A stretch of DNA of 64,000 nt, taken from contig NZ_JQNA01000002.1 of the NCBI RefSeq assembly GCF_000745015.1, positions 2,232,001 through 2,296,000 on the forward strand, in the 5' to 3' direction. The DNA comes from Burkholderia sp. 9120. Lineage in GTDB: Bacteria; Pseudomonadota; Gammaproteobacteria; Burkholderiales; Burkholderiaceae. A model generated the notes under the pieces. That model did no database searches. It saw only the letters and a list, made by a program, of their open reading frames with translations, and was not told the origin of the DNA. Shown here one piece after another: positions 1 to 8,975 of the stretch. The translations under genes and the position numbers were made by a program. The first letter of the stretch is position 1; each line of letters opens with the position of its first letter.

Positions 1-577
1 TCTTCACCGCGCCGCCCACTTCCACGCCGACGACGTCGTCGCCGGTATAGATGCGCATCGCGCCATGATGAAACGCGGCGACCGTACGTTCGCGGCACGC
101 CGCCGAACCGCTCGCGATCGTCAACGCGACCGGCAAGCCCTGGCCGACTTCGCGCGCGAAACTCGGACCGGACAGCACGCCATTGCTGGCATGCCCCGCC
201 AGTTCGGCCGCCACCACCTGATGCGGCAGCAACTGCGAATCGGCTTCGAAACCTTTGCACAACCACACCACATGCGCCGGCACTTTGCCCGCGTCGCGCA
301 TCGCCTGAAACAGACCGCGCAGACCCGCCACGGGCGTTGCCACGACACACAAGGCTTCGTCTGACAGCGCGTGGTCGAGCGCCGCGTTCAGGTCGGCTTC
401 ATAGCGAAGCGCCGCGGGCAAAGCAACGCCCGCCAGATAGCGGGCGTTTTCGTGCGAGGCGGAGAGGTCGGCAATGAGCGCGGCTTCACGCGCCCACAAC
501 ACCGTGTCGTGCCGTACGGCCAGATGGCCGGCGAGGGCTGTGCCCCATGCGCCGGCGCCAAGGACAGCAACCTTCAT
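1..577 (-). CDS. gpsA: NAD(P)H-dependent glycerol-3-phosphate dehydrogenase, 3'-truncated by window edge
   Basis: Reduces dihydroxyacetone phosphate to sn-glycerol 3-phosphate, the backbone for phospholipid synthesis, in the cytoplasm. The protein starts [19 protein letters not shown], with the GxGxxG-type Rossmann fingerprint of GpsA. About 192 N-terminal residues are present, with the Rossmann domain and the GPSFAREV segment. The catalytic C-terminal half lies beyond base 1. It follows secB by 21 bp on the same strand, the usual last position of the rhodanese-grxC-secB-gpsA operon of Burkholderiales. The start at 577 is the only ATG that keeps the whole nucleotide-binding motif. Confidence 0.95.
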   Translation of the reverse strand, partial: MKVAVLGAGAWGTALAGHLAVRHDTVLWAREAALIADLSASHENARYLAGVALPAALRYEADLNAALDHALSDEALCVVATPVAGLRGLFQAMRDAGKVPAHVVWLCKGFEADSQLLPHQVVAAELAGHASNGVLSGPSFAREVGQGLPVALTIASGSAACRERTVAAFHHGAMRIYTGDDVVGVEVGGAVK

Positions 578-598
578 AGCCGGCACTGCCTCGGACAC

Positions 599-1069
599 TT
601 AGTGCGTGACGCCGTTCTGCGCCGCGCCTTCCTGGCCGCCCATCTGCGCGAGACGCTGCTCGTACAGCGCCTGGAAGTTGATCTCGGCGAGGTGGATCGG
701 CGGGAAACCGGCGCGGGTGATCGCGTCGGCAATGTTCGAGCGCAGGTACGGGAACAGGATCGTCGGGCAGGCAATGCCGACCAGCGGATCGATCTGGTCA
801 GCCGGAATGTTGCGGATGTCGAAAATGCCGGCTTGCTTGGCTTCGATCAGGAACGCGACCTTGTCCGACACCTTGGCCGTGACCGTGCCCGTGACGAGGA
901 TTTCGAACACGGTGTCGGCGAGGCGCTCGGCCTTCACGTCGACTTCCACTTCCACCGACGGCATTTCCTGCTCGAGGAAGATACCCGGCGAATTCGGCTG
1001 CTCGAGCGACATGTCCTTCAGGTAAATGCGCTGGATGTTGAAGAACGGCTGGTTATTCTCGTCGGACAT
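599..1069 (-). CDS. secB: Protein-export chaperone SecB
   Basis: SecB keeps preproteins unfolded and hands them to SecA for Sec export. The product is 156 residues, normal for the family. It begins [20 protein letters not shown] and carries the family signatures SLEQPNSP and [19 protein letters not shown]. An in-frame upstream ATG at 1117 would add 16 residues not typical of SecB, so the start at 1069 was preferred. It lies between grxC and gpsA on the minus strand, as in other proteobacteria. Confidence 0.97.
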   Translation of the reverse strand: MSDENNQPFFNIQRIYLKDMSLEQPNSPGIFLEQEMPSVEVEVDVKAERLADTVFEILVTGTVTAKVSDKVAFLIEAKQAGIFDIRNIPADQIDPLVGIACPTILFPYLRSNIADAITRAGFPPIHLAEINFQALYEQRLAQMGGQEGAAQNGVTH

Positions 1070-1217
1070 GATGAAGTGATTTCCTGATAGATATGCAAGG
1101 CGGCGGCCCACGTGCATGGGCCGCCAGATCGTTGCGGCGCGCCGCCCGCCCGGATCGGGCGAGGATGCGCCGGCTTGGTTTTCACCCGCCCATTCAGGCG
1201 CCCGCAGGCGCGCGAAT

Positions 1218-1481
1218 TCAGGCGGTTGCTTCGAGCAGCGGCATCAAACCGCCCGCGCGATCGAGCGCGGACAGGTCATCGTACCCGCCGACATGCGTCT
1301 CGCCGATGAACACCTGCGGCACCGTGCGACGACCCGTCCGGGTCATCATTTCTTCACGACGGGCCGGGTCTTTGTCGATCAGTACCTTCTCAACGTGCTC
1401 GACGCCGCGCGACTTTAAAAGACGTTCGGCCATCTGGCAATACGGGCACACCTGGGTGCTGTACATGATCACTTTGTTCAC
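1218..1481 (-). CDS. grxC: Glutaredoxin 3 (GrxC)
   Basis: Small dithiol oxidoreductase of 87 residues that reduces disulfides and glutathione mixed disulfides using glutathione, which this window can also make (gshA, gshB). The active site CPYC is at residues 12-15, followed by the cis-proline loop TVPQVFIG and the GG-D glutathione-binding turn near residues 65-69. The start is a GTG at 1481, inside a GTGA overlap with the stop of the upstream rhodanese gene, so the two are probably translationally coupled. A longer reading frame upstream is only the rhodanese gene read in another frame. Confidence 0.95.
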   Translation of the reverse strand: MNKVIMYSTQVCPYCQMAERLLKSRGVEHVEKVLIDKDPARREEMMTRTGRRTVPQVFIGETHVGGYDDLSALDRAGGLMPLLEATA

Positions 1482-1903
1482 TTGGCTGCTCCTTGTTTCA
1501 CGACCGGCATACCGGCTTTCTGCCAGGCGTCGACACCGCCTTCGAGAACATGGACTTCGGCATACCCTGCATCCTGCACGATACGCGCTGCCTTGTTCGA
1601 CTGCTGGCCGGTCTGGCAAACCAGCAGCACCGGGTTGTTCTTGTTTTTGACGAGTTGCGCGACTTTCGCCTGCAATTCGGCAAATTCAAGCTGCCGTGCC
1701 GCGGGCAAATGGCCCTTGGCGAACTCGGCGGACGGCCGCAGATCGATGACCGCCGCATTGCGCCGGTTGATCAGTTGGGTGGCTTCAGCAGCCGACAGGC
1801 CGCCGCGTCCGCGCCGGCTGATCGTTGGCCACAGCAGCAACCCACCGGAGATGAGGACGATCGCGATCAGTACAAGGTTTGTGTAATCAGTGAAAAACTT
1901 CAC
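1478..1903 (-). CDS. Membrane-anchored rhodanese-like sulfurtransferase
   Basis: Single rhodanese domain after an N-terminal membrane anchor. From the GTG at 1903 the protein is about 141 residues: a hydrophobic segment near residues 8-26 (NLVLIAIVLISGGLLLW), then the rhodanese fold with VIDLRPSAEF and the active-site loop CQTGQQSNKA, whose Cys would carry the persulfide. The GTG start gives the common VKFFTDYTN beginning. The upstream ATG at 1951 is less likely. It is the first gene of the operon rhodanese-grxC-secB-gpsA and diverges from gpmA across 139 bp. The physiological sulfur acceptor is unknown. Confidence 0.9.
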   Translation of the reverse strand: MKFFTDYTNLVLIAIVLISGGLLLWPTISRRGRGGLSAAEATQLINRRNAAVIDLRPSAEFAKGHLPAARQLEFAELQAKVAQLVKNKNNPVLLVCQTGQQSNKAARIVQDAGYAEVHVLEGGVDAWQKAGMPVVKQGAAK

Positions 1904-2042
1904 GGAAAATCCGCCGAAAAAGAGAGAAATCGAAAAGGGCAATCCAGCCATTATAAAATAACCGTCTGACGCGATGGCGACGCTCCGTCAAACGAGCCCT
2001 CGCAACGCTTTTACCGCTTCCTTACTACCGACCGGCAATCTC

Positions 2043-2789
2043 ATGTACAAACTCGTTCTCATCCGCCACGGCGAATCGACGTGGAACAAGGAAAACCGCT
2101 TCACCGGCTGGGTCGACGTCGACCTCACCGAACAGGGCAACCGGGAAGCGCAGCAGGCAGGCGTGCTGCTGAAGGAATCGGGCTACACGTTCGATATCGC
2201 CTACACGTCGGTGCTCAAACGCGCGATCCGCACGCTGTGGCACGTGCAGGACAAGATGGATCTGATGTACCTGCCGGTCGTGCATTCGTGGCGTCTGAAC
2301 GAGCGCCACTACGGCGCGCTGTCGGGTCTGAACAAGGCCGAAACCGCCGCGAAGTTCGGCGACGAACAGGTGCTGGTCTGGCGCCGCAGCTACGACACGC
2401 CGCCGCCGGCGTTGGAGCCGACCGACGAACGCGCACCGTACGACGATCCGCGTTACGCCAAGGTGCCGCGCGAACAACTGCCGCTGACCGAGTGCCTGAA
2501 AGACACGGTCGCGCGCGTGCTGCCGCTGTGGAACGAATCGATCGCGCCGGCCATCAAGTCGGGCCGCAAGGTGGTGATCGCCGCCCACGGCAACTCGATC
2601 CGCGCGATGGTGAAGTACCTCGACAATATTTCCGACGACGACATCGTCGGGCTGAATATTCCGAACGGCGTGCCGCTCGTCTACGAACTCGACGAGAACC
2701 TGAAGCCGCTCAAGCACTACTACCTGGGCGACCAGGAAGCGATCGCCAAGGCGCAAGCCGCGGTCGCCAAGCAGGGCAAGGCCGGCTAA
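2043..2789 (+). CDS. gpmA: 2,3-bisphosphoglycerate-dependent phosphoglycerate mutase
   Basis: Interconverts 3- and 2-phosphoglycerate in glycolysis and gluconeogenesis. The 248-residue product begins [20 protein letters not shown], with the phosphohistidine RHGE motif near residue 9 and the second catalytic His in the AAHGNSIRA segment. Length matches dPGM-type GpmA. An ATG at 1974 would add 23 unrelated residues, so 2043 was chosen. A TATAAAAT stretch at about 1952-1959 is a possible -10 element, which would give a leader of about 80 nt. Confidence 0.97.
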   Translation: MYKLVLIRHGESTWNKENRFTGWVDVDLTEQGNREAQQAGVLLKESGYTFDIAYTSVLKRAIRTLWHVQDKMDLMYLPVVHSWRLNERHYGALSGLNKAETAAKFGDEQVLVWRRSYDTPPPALEPTDERAPYDDPRYAKVPREQLPLTECLKDTVARVLPLWNESIAPAIKSGRKVVIAAHGNSIRAMVKYLDNISDDDIVGLNIPNGVPLVYELDENLKPLKHYYLGDQEAIAKAQAAVAKQGKAG

Positions 2790-3092
2790 TCAGCGTCACC
2801 GGCGAAGGCCCATGTTCCGGCCTTCGCCCTCTCTTGCAGCACGGCCATTTCCCAGCCACTCTGCTGCCATTTTCCAGCCATGTGCAAGCGGCCTTCCGGC
2901 TGCTTCGCATGCGCTTTGGCCGTTACCGCACATTACTTCGGCGTCGCGGGTACGATCTCACGAACCAGGCTTGGCCTGCGCTGTCGAATCACGATTGCCT
3001 GCGCTGCGCCCTTTGTGGGCGGGTGTGCAGTTATACTTGTCCGTCCCCATCTCTATCGACGCTGCCACGCGCTTCCGACCGCAACAGACTCT

Positions 3093-4664
3093 ATGCGAAA
3101 GAACCTGAAAAATATCGGCCTGATTGCCGCGGGCCTTGCTACCGGTGTATTTGCCACCCTGCAACTTTCGGCCTCGGCCCAGCAACCCGCCAGCGCCGCA
3201 TCAAGCACCGCCACGCCGCTGCCGCTGGACCAGCTCAGGCTCTTTGCCGAAGTGTTCGGGCAAATCAAGCACGAGTACGTCGAACCGGTTGACGACAAGA
3301 AGCTCCTCACCGCCGCCATCAAAGGCATGGTGGCGAGTCTCGACCCGCACTCGTCGTATCTCGACAAGACCGATTACGAAGAACTGCAGGAGCAGACCAA
3401 AGGTCGCTTCGCGGGTCTCGGCATCGAAATTTCGTCGGAAGACGGCCTGATCAAGGTGATTTCGCCGATCGAAGACACGCCCGCGTTCCGCGCTGGCATT
3501 CGTCCGGGCGACCTGATCACGCGTATCAACGACAAGCCGGTGCGCGGCATGACGCTCGACCAGGCGGTCAAGCAGATGCGCGGCGACCCCGGCACCAAGG
3601 TCACGCTCACGATCTTCCGCAAGACCGACGACCGCACGTTCCCGCTCACGGTCACGCGCGCAATCATCAAGGTCCAGTCGGTCAAGATGAAGATTCTTGC
3701 GCCGGGCTACGCGTATATCCGCATCACGAGCTTCCAGGAACGCACCACGCCTGATCTGGCCGCCCGTCTGCAAGACATCGCGCGTCAGCAGCCGAACCTG
3801 AAGGGCCTCGTGCTCGATCTGCGTAACAACGGCGGCGGTCTGCTGCAAAGCGCGGTCGGCGTGGCCGGCGCGTTCCTGCCGCCGGATTCGGTGGTGGTGT
3901 CGACCAACGGCCAGATTCCGGATTCGAAGCAGGTCTACCGCGATACCTACGACAACTACCGTCTGCAGTCTTTCGACAGCGATCCGCTGAAAGACGAAGC
4001 GCCGATCTTCAAGACCGTGCCGATGGTCGTGCTGACCAACGCGTACTCCGCGTCGGCGTCGGAAATCGTCGCGGGCGCGCTGCAGGATCAGCACCGTGCG
4101 CTGATCGTCGGCAAGACGACCTTCGGCAAGGGCTCGGTGCAAACCGTGCGCCCCATGACCGCGGACACCGCGCTGCGTCTGACCACGGCGTACTACTACA
4201 CGCCGAGCGGCCGTTCGATCCAGAACAAGGGCATCCGTCCTGACGTCGCGGTCGACCAGTACGCCGAAGGCGATCCGGACGACGCACTCGTCACGCGCGA
4301 AGTCGACTACTCGAATCACCTTGCGAACACGCAAGACCCGAACGAGAAGAAGGAAGCGGAACAGCGTGAAACGGATCGCATGGAACAACTGCGTATCCTC
4401 GAAGAGCAGAACGACAAGAAGACGCCGGAACAGCGCCAGAAGGATCGTGAGCGCAAGCCGGTGGAATTCGGTTCGAACGACGACTTCATGCTGCAACAGG
4501 CGTTGAACAAGCTGGAAGGCAAGCCGGTGCAGGAATCGAAGTCGCTGAGCGAGCGGCGTCTGGCGCAGAGCAAGCCGGCAACGTCGGCGTCCGCGCCGGT
4601 CGCAGTCAAGCCGACCCAGCCGGTTCCGGGTGCATCGGCTCCGGCCGCCGCGCCGAGCAAGTAA
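3093..4664 (+). CDS. S41-family C-terminal processing peptidase (CtpA/Prc type)
   Basis: Periplasmic serine protease that trims C-termini of envelope proteins. The 523-residue protein has an N-terminal signal or anchor (GLIAAGLATGVFATLQL) after MRKNLKN, a PDZ domain at about residues 110-190 (GRFAGLGIEIS to RGDPGTKV) and the tail-specific protease domain. The Ser/Lys dyad is probably Ser321 in SASASE and Lys346 in KTTFGKG, 25 residues apart as in the family. The C-terminal 130 residues are charged and then Pro/Ala-rich. The ATG at 3093 puts the signal sequence at the N-terminus; the frame open upstream lacks such a signal. It follows gpmA on the same strand after 303 bp. That gap holds a TATACT -10-like element near 3032 but no other gene. 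Confidence 0.93.
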   Translation: MRKNLKNIGLIAAGLATGVFATLQLSASAQQPASAASSTATPLPLDQLRLFAEVFGQIKHEYVEPVDDKKLLTAAIKGMVASLDPHSSYLDKTDYEELQEQTKGRFAGLGIEISSEDGLIKVISPIEDTPAFRAGIRPGDLITRINDKPVRGMTLDQAVKQMRGDPGTKVTLTIFRKTDDRTFPLTVTRAIIKVQSVKMKILAPGYAYIRITSFQERTTPDLAARLQDIARQQPNLKGLVLDLRNNGGGLLQSAVGVAGAFLPPDSVVVSTNGQIPDSKQVYRDTYDNYRLQSFDSDPLKDEAPIFKTVPMVVLTNAYSASASEIVAGALQDQHRALIVGKTTFGKGSVQTVRPMTADTALRLTTAYYYTPSGRSIQNKGIRPDVAVDQYAEGDPDDALVTREVDYSNHLANTQDPNEKKEAEQRETDRMEQLRILEEQNDKKTPEQRQKDRERKPVEFGSNDDFMLQQALNKLEGKPVQESKSLSERRLAQSKPATSASAPVAVKPTQPVPGASAPAAAPSK

Positions 4665-4840
4665 GCAGCAAGCTTTAGCGTGCGCCTCCGGGTGTCTTCG
4701 CCGCAAACCATCGCGGCGAAGACACCCGGGATCACCCGCACGCCATCAGCCATTCTCTTCGCGCGATTAAAATAACGACAACGCGCACCGCAGACCACCT
4801 GTCTGCGTTTCACCGCGCGCACACTCACACGCGCCCCGCC

Positions 4841-5599
4841 ATGAATGACGATCAACTCCTCCGCTATTCCCGCCATATCCTCGTTGACGAAATCGGTATC
4901 GAGGCGCAGCAGCGTTTTATCGACGCGCACGCGATCATCGTCGGCGCGGGCGGATTGGGCTCGCCGGCGGCGATGTATCTCGCAGCGGCAGGTGCAGGCC
5001 GTTTGACGCTGGTCGATGCCGACACAGTCGATCTGACCAATCTGCAGCGGCAGATCCTGCATGTGACGGCATCGGTCGGGCGCAAGAAGGTGGAGTCCGG
5101 GCGCGACGCGCTCGCGCAGATCAATCCCGAGGTCGTGGTGAACGCGGTCGACGAGCGCATCGACGATGCCTGGCTCGATCGCGAAGTGCCGCACGCGACC
5201 GTCGTGCTCGATTGCACCGATAACTTCGCGACACGCCACGCAATCAACCGCGCCTGCGTGAAGCACGGCGTGCCGCTGGTGTCGGGCGCGGCGTTGCGCT
5301 TCGACGGCCAGATCAGCACGTTCGATTTCCGCGACGAAGCCTCGCCCTGCTATGCGTGCGTGTTCCCGGAAGACCAGCCGTTCGAGGAAGTCGCGTGTTC
5401 GACGATGGGCGTGTTCGCGCCAACCGTCGGCATTATCGGTTCGATGCAGGCCGCTGAAGCGCTGCGGGTCATCGGCGACATCGGCACACCGCTGGTAGGC
5501 CGTTTGATGATGCTCGATTCGTTGCGAATGGAATGGACCACGATGCGCATTGCACGGCAGCCCGATTGCCCGGTATGTGGACACGCGCATCCTGCCTGA
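4841..5599 (+). CDS. moeB: HesA/MoeB/ThiF-family sulfur-carrier adenylyltransferase
   Basis: Adenylates the C-terminal Gly-Gly of a small sulfur-carrier protein (MoaD or ThiS), activating it for sulfur transfer in molybdopterin or thiamine synthesis. The 252 residues include the ATP loop GAGGLGSPAAMYLA near residue 37, the R-Q segment of the nucleotide site (LTNLQRQI), and two zinc-ligand pairs, CYACVFP and CPVCG. There is no C-terminal rhodanese domain, as in MoeB rather than MoeZ. MoeB and ThiF cannot be told apart from sequence alone, and no moa or thi genes are adjacent. Confidence 0.88.
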   Translation: MNDDQLLRYSRHILVDEIGIEAQQRFIDAHAIIVGAGGLGSPAAMYLAAAGAGRLTLVDADTVDLTNLQRQILHVTASVGRKKVESGRDALAQINPEVVVNAVDERIDDAWLDREVPHATVVLDCTDNFATRHAINRACVKHGVPLVSGAALRFDGQISTFDFRDEASPCYACVFPEDQPFEEVACSTMGVFAPTVGIIGSMQAAEALRVIGDIGTPLVGRLMMLDSLRMEWTTMRIARQPDCPVCGHAHPA

Positions 5600-5624
5600 C
5601 GCGGCTGTGCTGCCGGGCCAAATA

Positions 5625-5657
5625 AAAAACGCCGCAACTTTTCAGTGCGGCGTTTTT
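5625..5657. terminator. Bidirectional intrinsic terminator between moeB and ptsI
   Basis: The stem AAAACGCCGCA pairs with TGCGGCGTTTT around a loop of about 9 bases, with A and T tracts on both sides. It can end the plus-strand moeB transcript and the minus-strand ptsI transcript, which converge here. Confidence 0.9.
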
Positions 5658-5676
5658 CTTTAGCAGCGTCGAAACA

Positions 5677-7425
5677 TCAAACCAGCGTCACCCGCTTGAG
5701 CGCCGCCTGCACTTCTTCCGGTTCGAACGAGGCCAGCACGTCGGCCACCGGCTTCTCCAGCGTCTTCAGATGCGAGCGCAGCACTTCCTGCTTCACCACC
5801 AGAATCTGACTCGGGTGCATCGAAAACTCGGTGAGGCCCATGCCGAGCAACAAGCGCGTCAACGCCGGATCGCCCGCCATTTCCCCGCACACCGACACCG
5901 GCACACCCGCCCGTTTCGCTTCGCGCAGCGTGAAGGCGATCAGATGCAGCACCGCCGGATGCAGCGGGTCGTACAGATGCGCGACCGAGTTGTCCGCCCG
6001 ATCAATCGCCAGCGTGTACTGGATCAGATCGTTGGTGCCGATTGACAGGAAGTCGAGCCGCTTCAGGAACAACGGCAACGCAATCGCGGCGGCCGGAATT
6101 TCGATCATGGCGCCGACCTGCACGTTCGGATCGTAGGCAATGCCCGCGTCGTCCAACTGACGCTTGGCTTCGCGAATCAGGTCGAGCGTCTGGTCGATTT
6201 CCTGCGCGTGCGCGAGCATCGGAATCAGAATCTTCACCGTGCCGAACGCCGATGCACGCAGAATTGCACGCAACTGCGTGAGGAACATCTGCGGCTCGGA
6301 CAGGCTCCAGCGAATCGCTCTGAGCCCCAGCGCGGGGTTCGCGGCGGTTTCGTAGCTGTCGGCACCGCTCATCGAGTCGAGCGGCTTGTCGGCGCCCACG
6401 TCGATTGTGCGAATCGTGACCGGCAGGCCGTTCATCAACTCGACCGCGCGACGGTATGCGCCGAACTGTTCTTCCTCTTCCGGCAGCCGGTCCTTGTGAT
6501 TCATGAACAGGAACTCCGTGCGGAACAGCCCCACACCGGTCGCGCCCGAATCGACCGCCGCCTTCGCGTCGTCTGGCAACTCGATATTCGCGCACAGCTC
6601 GATCCGCGTGCCGCACAGCGTTTGCGTCGGCGAAAACTTCAGCCGCTGCAGCTTGCGCTGCTCGAGCGCTTTTTCGCTCTGACGGTACGAGTATTCCTCG
6701 AGCACGATCGGCGCCGGATCGACGATCACGATGCCATGATCGCCGTCGACAATGATCAGGTCGTCCTGGCGGATCAACGCGCTTGCGTGCTGCACCCCCA
6801 CCGCGGCCGGAATGCCCAGACTACGCGCGACGATCGCCGTATGCGAGGTGCGGCCGCCGAGGTCCGTGACGAAGCCTTGAAACGTTTGCGTTTTGAATTG
6901 CATCATGTCGGCCGGCGCGATGTCATGCGCGACCACGATCATTTCGTCGCACGCGCCATGCACGCCATCCACCAGCGCCACCGACGCCCCCGCCAACGCT
7001 TTCAGCACCCGCTCCACCACCTGCTGGATATCGGCTTTGCGTTCGCGCAAATATTCGTCTTCGATATCGTCGAAGTGGCGCGACAGACGTTCGAGCTGTT
7101 CGGTCAGCGCCCATTCCACGTTGTAGCGGCGCGTGCGGATCAGATCGATGGTTTCCTGCACGAGCATCGCATCGTTCAGGATCATTGAATGAACGTTGAT
7201 GAACGCGCCCATTTCGCTCGGCGCGTCTGCCGCGAGATCGGCGCGCAACGCGTCGAGCTCATGGTGCACCTGTTGCTGCGCCGCGCGAAAGCGCTCGACC
7301 TCGCCCTCGATCTGGGCGGGTTCGATCAGATAGTGGTCTACGTCAAGTGCGGCCGGGGCGATCAGATAAGCCCGCCCGATGGCGATACCGCGTGACACGG
7401 GAATTCCATGCAGCGTGAAGGACAC
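5677..7425 (-). CDS. ptsI: Phosphoenolpyruvate-protein phosphotransferase (PTS enzyme I)
   Basis: Takes phosphate from PEP and passes it to HPr. The protein of about 582 residues has the HPr-binding N-domain, the phosphohistidine segment GGRTSHTAIVARSLGIPAA (His near residue 195) and the PEP-binding barrel with GVGLFRTEFLF and the C-terminal SVCGEMAGDP. Two in-frame GTG codons lie at 7431 and 7425. The Shine-Dalgarno AGAGGAGG runs into the first, so the second (VSFTLHGIPVS) is the likely start. It is 333 bp downstream of ptsH, further than usual. The other PTS genes nearby are HPr and a mannose-type EIIA; no sugar permease is present. Confidence 0.96.
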   Translation of the reverse strand: MSFTLHGIPVSRGIAIGRAYLIAPAALDVDHYLIEPAQIEGEVERFRAAQQQVHHELDALRADLAADAPSEMGAFINVHSMILNDAMLVQETIDLIRTRRYNVEWALTEQLERLSRHFDDIEDEYLRERKADIQQVVERVLKALAGASVALVDGVHGACDEMIVVAHDIAPADMMQFKTQTFQGFVTDLGGRTSHTAIVARSLGIPAAVGVQHASALIRQDDLIIVDGDHGIVIVDPAPIVLEEYSYRQSEKALEQRKLQRLKFSPTQTLCGTRIELCANIELPDDAKAAVDSGATGVGLFRTEFLFMNHKDRLPEEEEQFGAYRRAVELMNGLPVTIRTIDVGADKPLDSMSGADSYETAANPALGLRAIRWSLSEPQMFLTQLRAILRASAFGTVKILIPMLAHAQEIDQTLDLIREAKRQLDDAGIAYDPNVQVGAMIEIPAAAIALPLFLKRLDFLSIGTNDLIQYTLAIDRADNSVAHLYDPLHPAVLHLIAFTLREAKRAGVPVSVCGEMAGDPALTRLLLGMGLTEFSMHPSQILVVKQEVLRSHLKTLEKPVADVLASFEPEEVQAALKRVTLV

Positions 7426-7702
7426 GCGCACCTCCTCTAGTTGTGTGATGCCGCGGCAAACCGCTGCAATGCTCTCAGACTCTCGTCGTCATTATAAATT
7501 CCGCGCTCTTTGCACGTAGGCCAGGCCTGTGTGCAGCGCAGCACGAAAAATCGTAAGCGGCGCGACAATCCGCCTTCACCCAGCTTGCGTTCGGACTACG
7601 CAAACCTGAACCGAACCTGCCTGTCTCTTCGTTTCGCTTTCACCGGTCTCGCAAGCGCGCCTCTCATGCGCGCGTCTTCATCCAATCATTGTCGCGCGCT
7701 AA
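7426..7702. other. ptsH-ptsI intergenic region with ptsI promoter element
   Basis: No gene was seen here. On the minus strand a perfect TATAAT lies at 7491-7496, about 66 bp before the ptsI start, and is the probable -10. No good -35 hexamer is visible 16-18 bp upstream of it. The ptsH terminator lies at the far end of this gap, so ptsI is probably transcribed at least partly from its own promoter. Confidence 0.5.
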
Positions 7703-7733
7703 AAAAAACGCCGCGGATAGCCGCGGCGTTTTT
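7703..7733 (-). terminator. Intrinsic terminator after ptsH
   Basis: The stem AACGCCGCGG pairs with CCGCGGCGTT around a 4-base loop (ATAG), flanked by A and T runs. It ends ptsH transcription 25 bp past the stop codon and so separates ptsH from ptsI. Confidence 0.9.
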
Positions 7734-7758
7734 GCCTATCGCAACCTGCACGCGCTAC

Positions 7759-8028
7759 TTACTGACCTTCGCCGAATTTATCGGCAATCAGTTTCAACAA
7801 TGCGTCCATGGCTTCTTTTTCGTCCGAGCCTTCGGTTTCGATCAGCACTGTGCTGCCGATGCCCGCGGCCAGCATCATGACGCCCATGATGCTCTTGGCA
7901 TTGATACGGCGGCCGTTACGGCTCATCCAGATTTCCGCCTGGTAGTTGCCCGCGAGTTGCGTCAACTTGGCCGACGCACGCGCGTGCAGCCCCAGCTTGT
8001 TCACAATAGTCGTTTCCTGTTGCAGCAT
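7759..8028 (-). CDS. ptsH: HPr phosphocarrier protein
   Basis: Relays phosphate from enzyme I to EIIA proteins. It is 89 residues long, with the phospho-accepting His15 in NKLGLHARAS and the regulatory Ser46 in INAKSIMGVMML, the residue phosphorylated by HPr kinase where that enzyme exists. It lies 96 bp downstream of the EIIA gene, so the two are probably co-transcribed, and it is followed by a strong terminator. With no sugar EIIBC nearby, a regulatory PTS is more likely than sugar transport, though permeases could lie elsewhere. Confidence 0.97.
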   Translation of the reverse strand: MLQQETTIVNKLGLHARASAKLTQLAGNYQAEIWMSRNGRRINAKSIMGVMMLAAGIGSTVLIETEGSDEKEAMDALLKLIADKFGEGQ

Positions 8029-8124
8029 GTGATGGTCCGAAGCGCGGGTAAGTGTGGTGGTGAAGTGTGAAACTGCAAACCGCTTGCAATGCGTTTAAAG
8101 CGTGAGCCAAACCGACCGGTCTAC

Positions 8125-8652
8125 CTAGATGCCGGCCGAATCGGTTTTCTGGGTCAGGTCGGCGCCGACCGGCAATGCGGGCAGACAATCGCCTGGCGCC
8201 GCGTCCGGCGGCAAGGCCGGCAGACAATCGCCCGAGGCCGCGCATGGCGCGACGGGCGCCGGCGTGGCGGGTCCGATCGCGTGCACGCCCTTGGTCGCAC
8301 CGGAGAGTGCCTTGTCGACCAGCGTGTCGAGCGGCGTGGCGCGATAACAGACCGCGCGCACCAGCATCGGCAAATTGACGCCGCACAGCACGCGCACGTC
8401 CGGCAGCGAAGCGAGCCGCCCGGCGATATTCGCGGGCGTGGCGCCGAACATGTCGGTGAGCACGAGCGCGCCGTTTTCTTCCCGGAGACGCTCGATCTCG
8501 GCGTTCGCGAAAGCGACCCGTTCAACCGGATCGCAATCCGGCGACACGTCGATCACGCCGATACGCGCCGGCAAGCCACCATAGATGTGCGAAATACAGT
8601 CGCGCAACGCGGTGGCAAACGGAGCGTGCGCAATGATCAGAATGCCTGCCAT
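8125..8652 (-). CDS. PTS mannose/fructose-type EIIA domain protein
   Basis: Single EIIA(Man)-like domain, beginning MAGILIIAHAPFATALRDC with the likely phosphohistidine His9, followed by the fold segments GALVLTDMFGATPANIAG and VLCGVNLPMLVRA. The domain fills about residues 1-130. The last 45 residues are low-complexity and contain GDCLPALP twice, 14 residues apart, from a local DNA duplication. The start at 8652 was chosen because the frame upstream encodes no EIIA sequence. It leads ptsH on the same strand. No EIIB, EIIC or EIID genes are in the window, so a sensory role is inferred. Confidence 0.9.
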   Translation of the reverse strand: MAGILIIAHAPFATALRDCISHIYGGLPARIGVIDVSPDCDPVERVAFANAEIERLREENGALVLTDMFGATPANIAGRLASLPDVRVLCGVNLPMLVRAVCYRATPLDTLVDKALSGATKGVHAIGPATPAPVAPCAASGDCLPALPPDAAPGDCLPALPVGADLTQKTDSAGI

Positions 8653-8885
8653 ATCAGCCTTACTGCAAAAGAACGGCCCCGAACCGTGGACCGGGACGAA
8701 GCCCTGGCCCCAAGCGCCCTCGACCGGCCGTGGGCCATGAGGACCGGAACGCATCATCTGACGAGCCCGGCGCCGCGCCGGACAGGACGCCGGCAGCGCT
8801 GAAAAACGGCTCGATCACAGTCCGCAACCTATGCCCCGGGCATCGCTCGGATGCCGTCGATTCGGCTTGGCGCGGGAGAGCGGGC

Positions 8886-8913
8886 ATTGTAGCAGGCCCA
8901 TTTTCGCGCCAAA
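8886..8913 (-). promoter_or_regulatory. Probable sigma-70 promoter of the EIIA-ptsH unit
   Basis: Read on the minus strand, TTTGGC and TACAAT are separated by 16 bp. Transcription would start near 8879, giving a leader of about 225 nt. The remaining EIIA-gshB gap (8653-8975) holds no gene that I can see. Confidence 0.4.
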
Positions 8914-8975
8914 GCCGGTGTTCTGCCTGATGCGGATTTACTACACAGTTTGGGGGCTGTGGCGGGCATTCAACG

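Noticed and set aside
3201..4706. A 501-codon minus-strand frame opposite the C-terminal protease
   Set aside because: It mirrors the ctpA-type coding region. The translation is Arg/Val/Leu-rich without recognisable motifs, as expected from a shadow frame.
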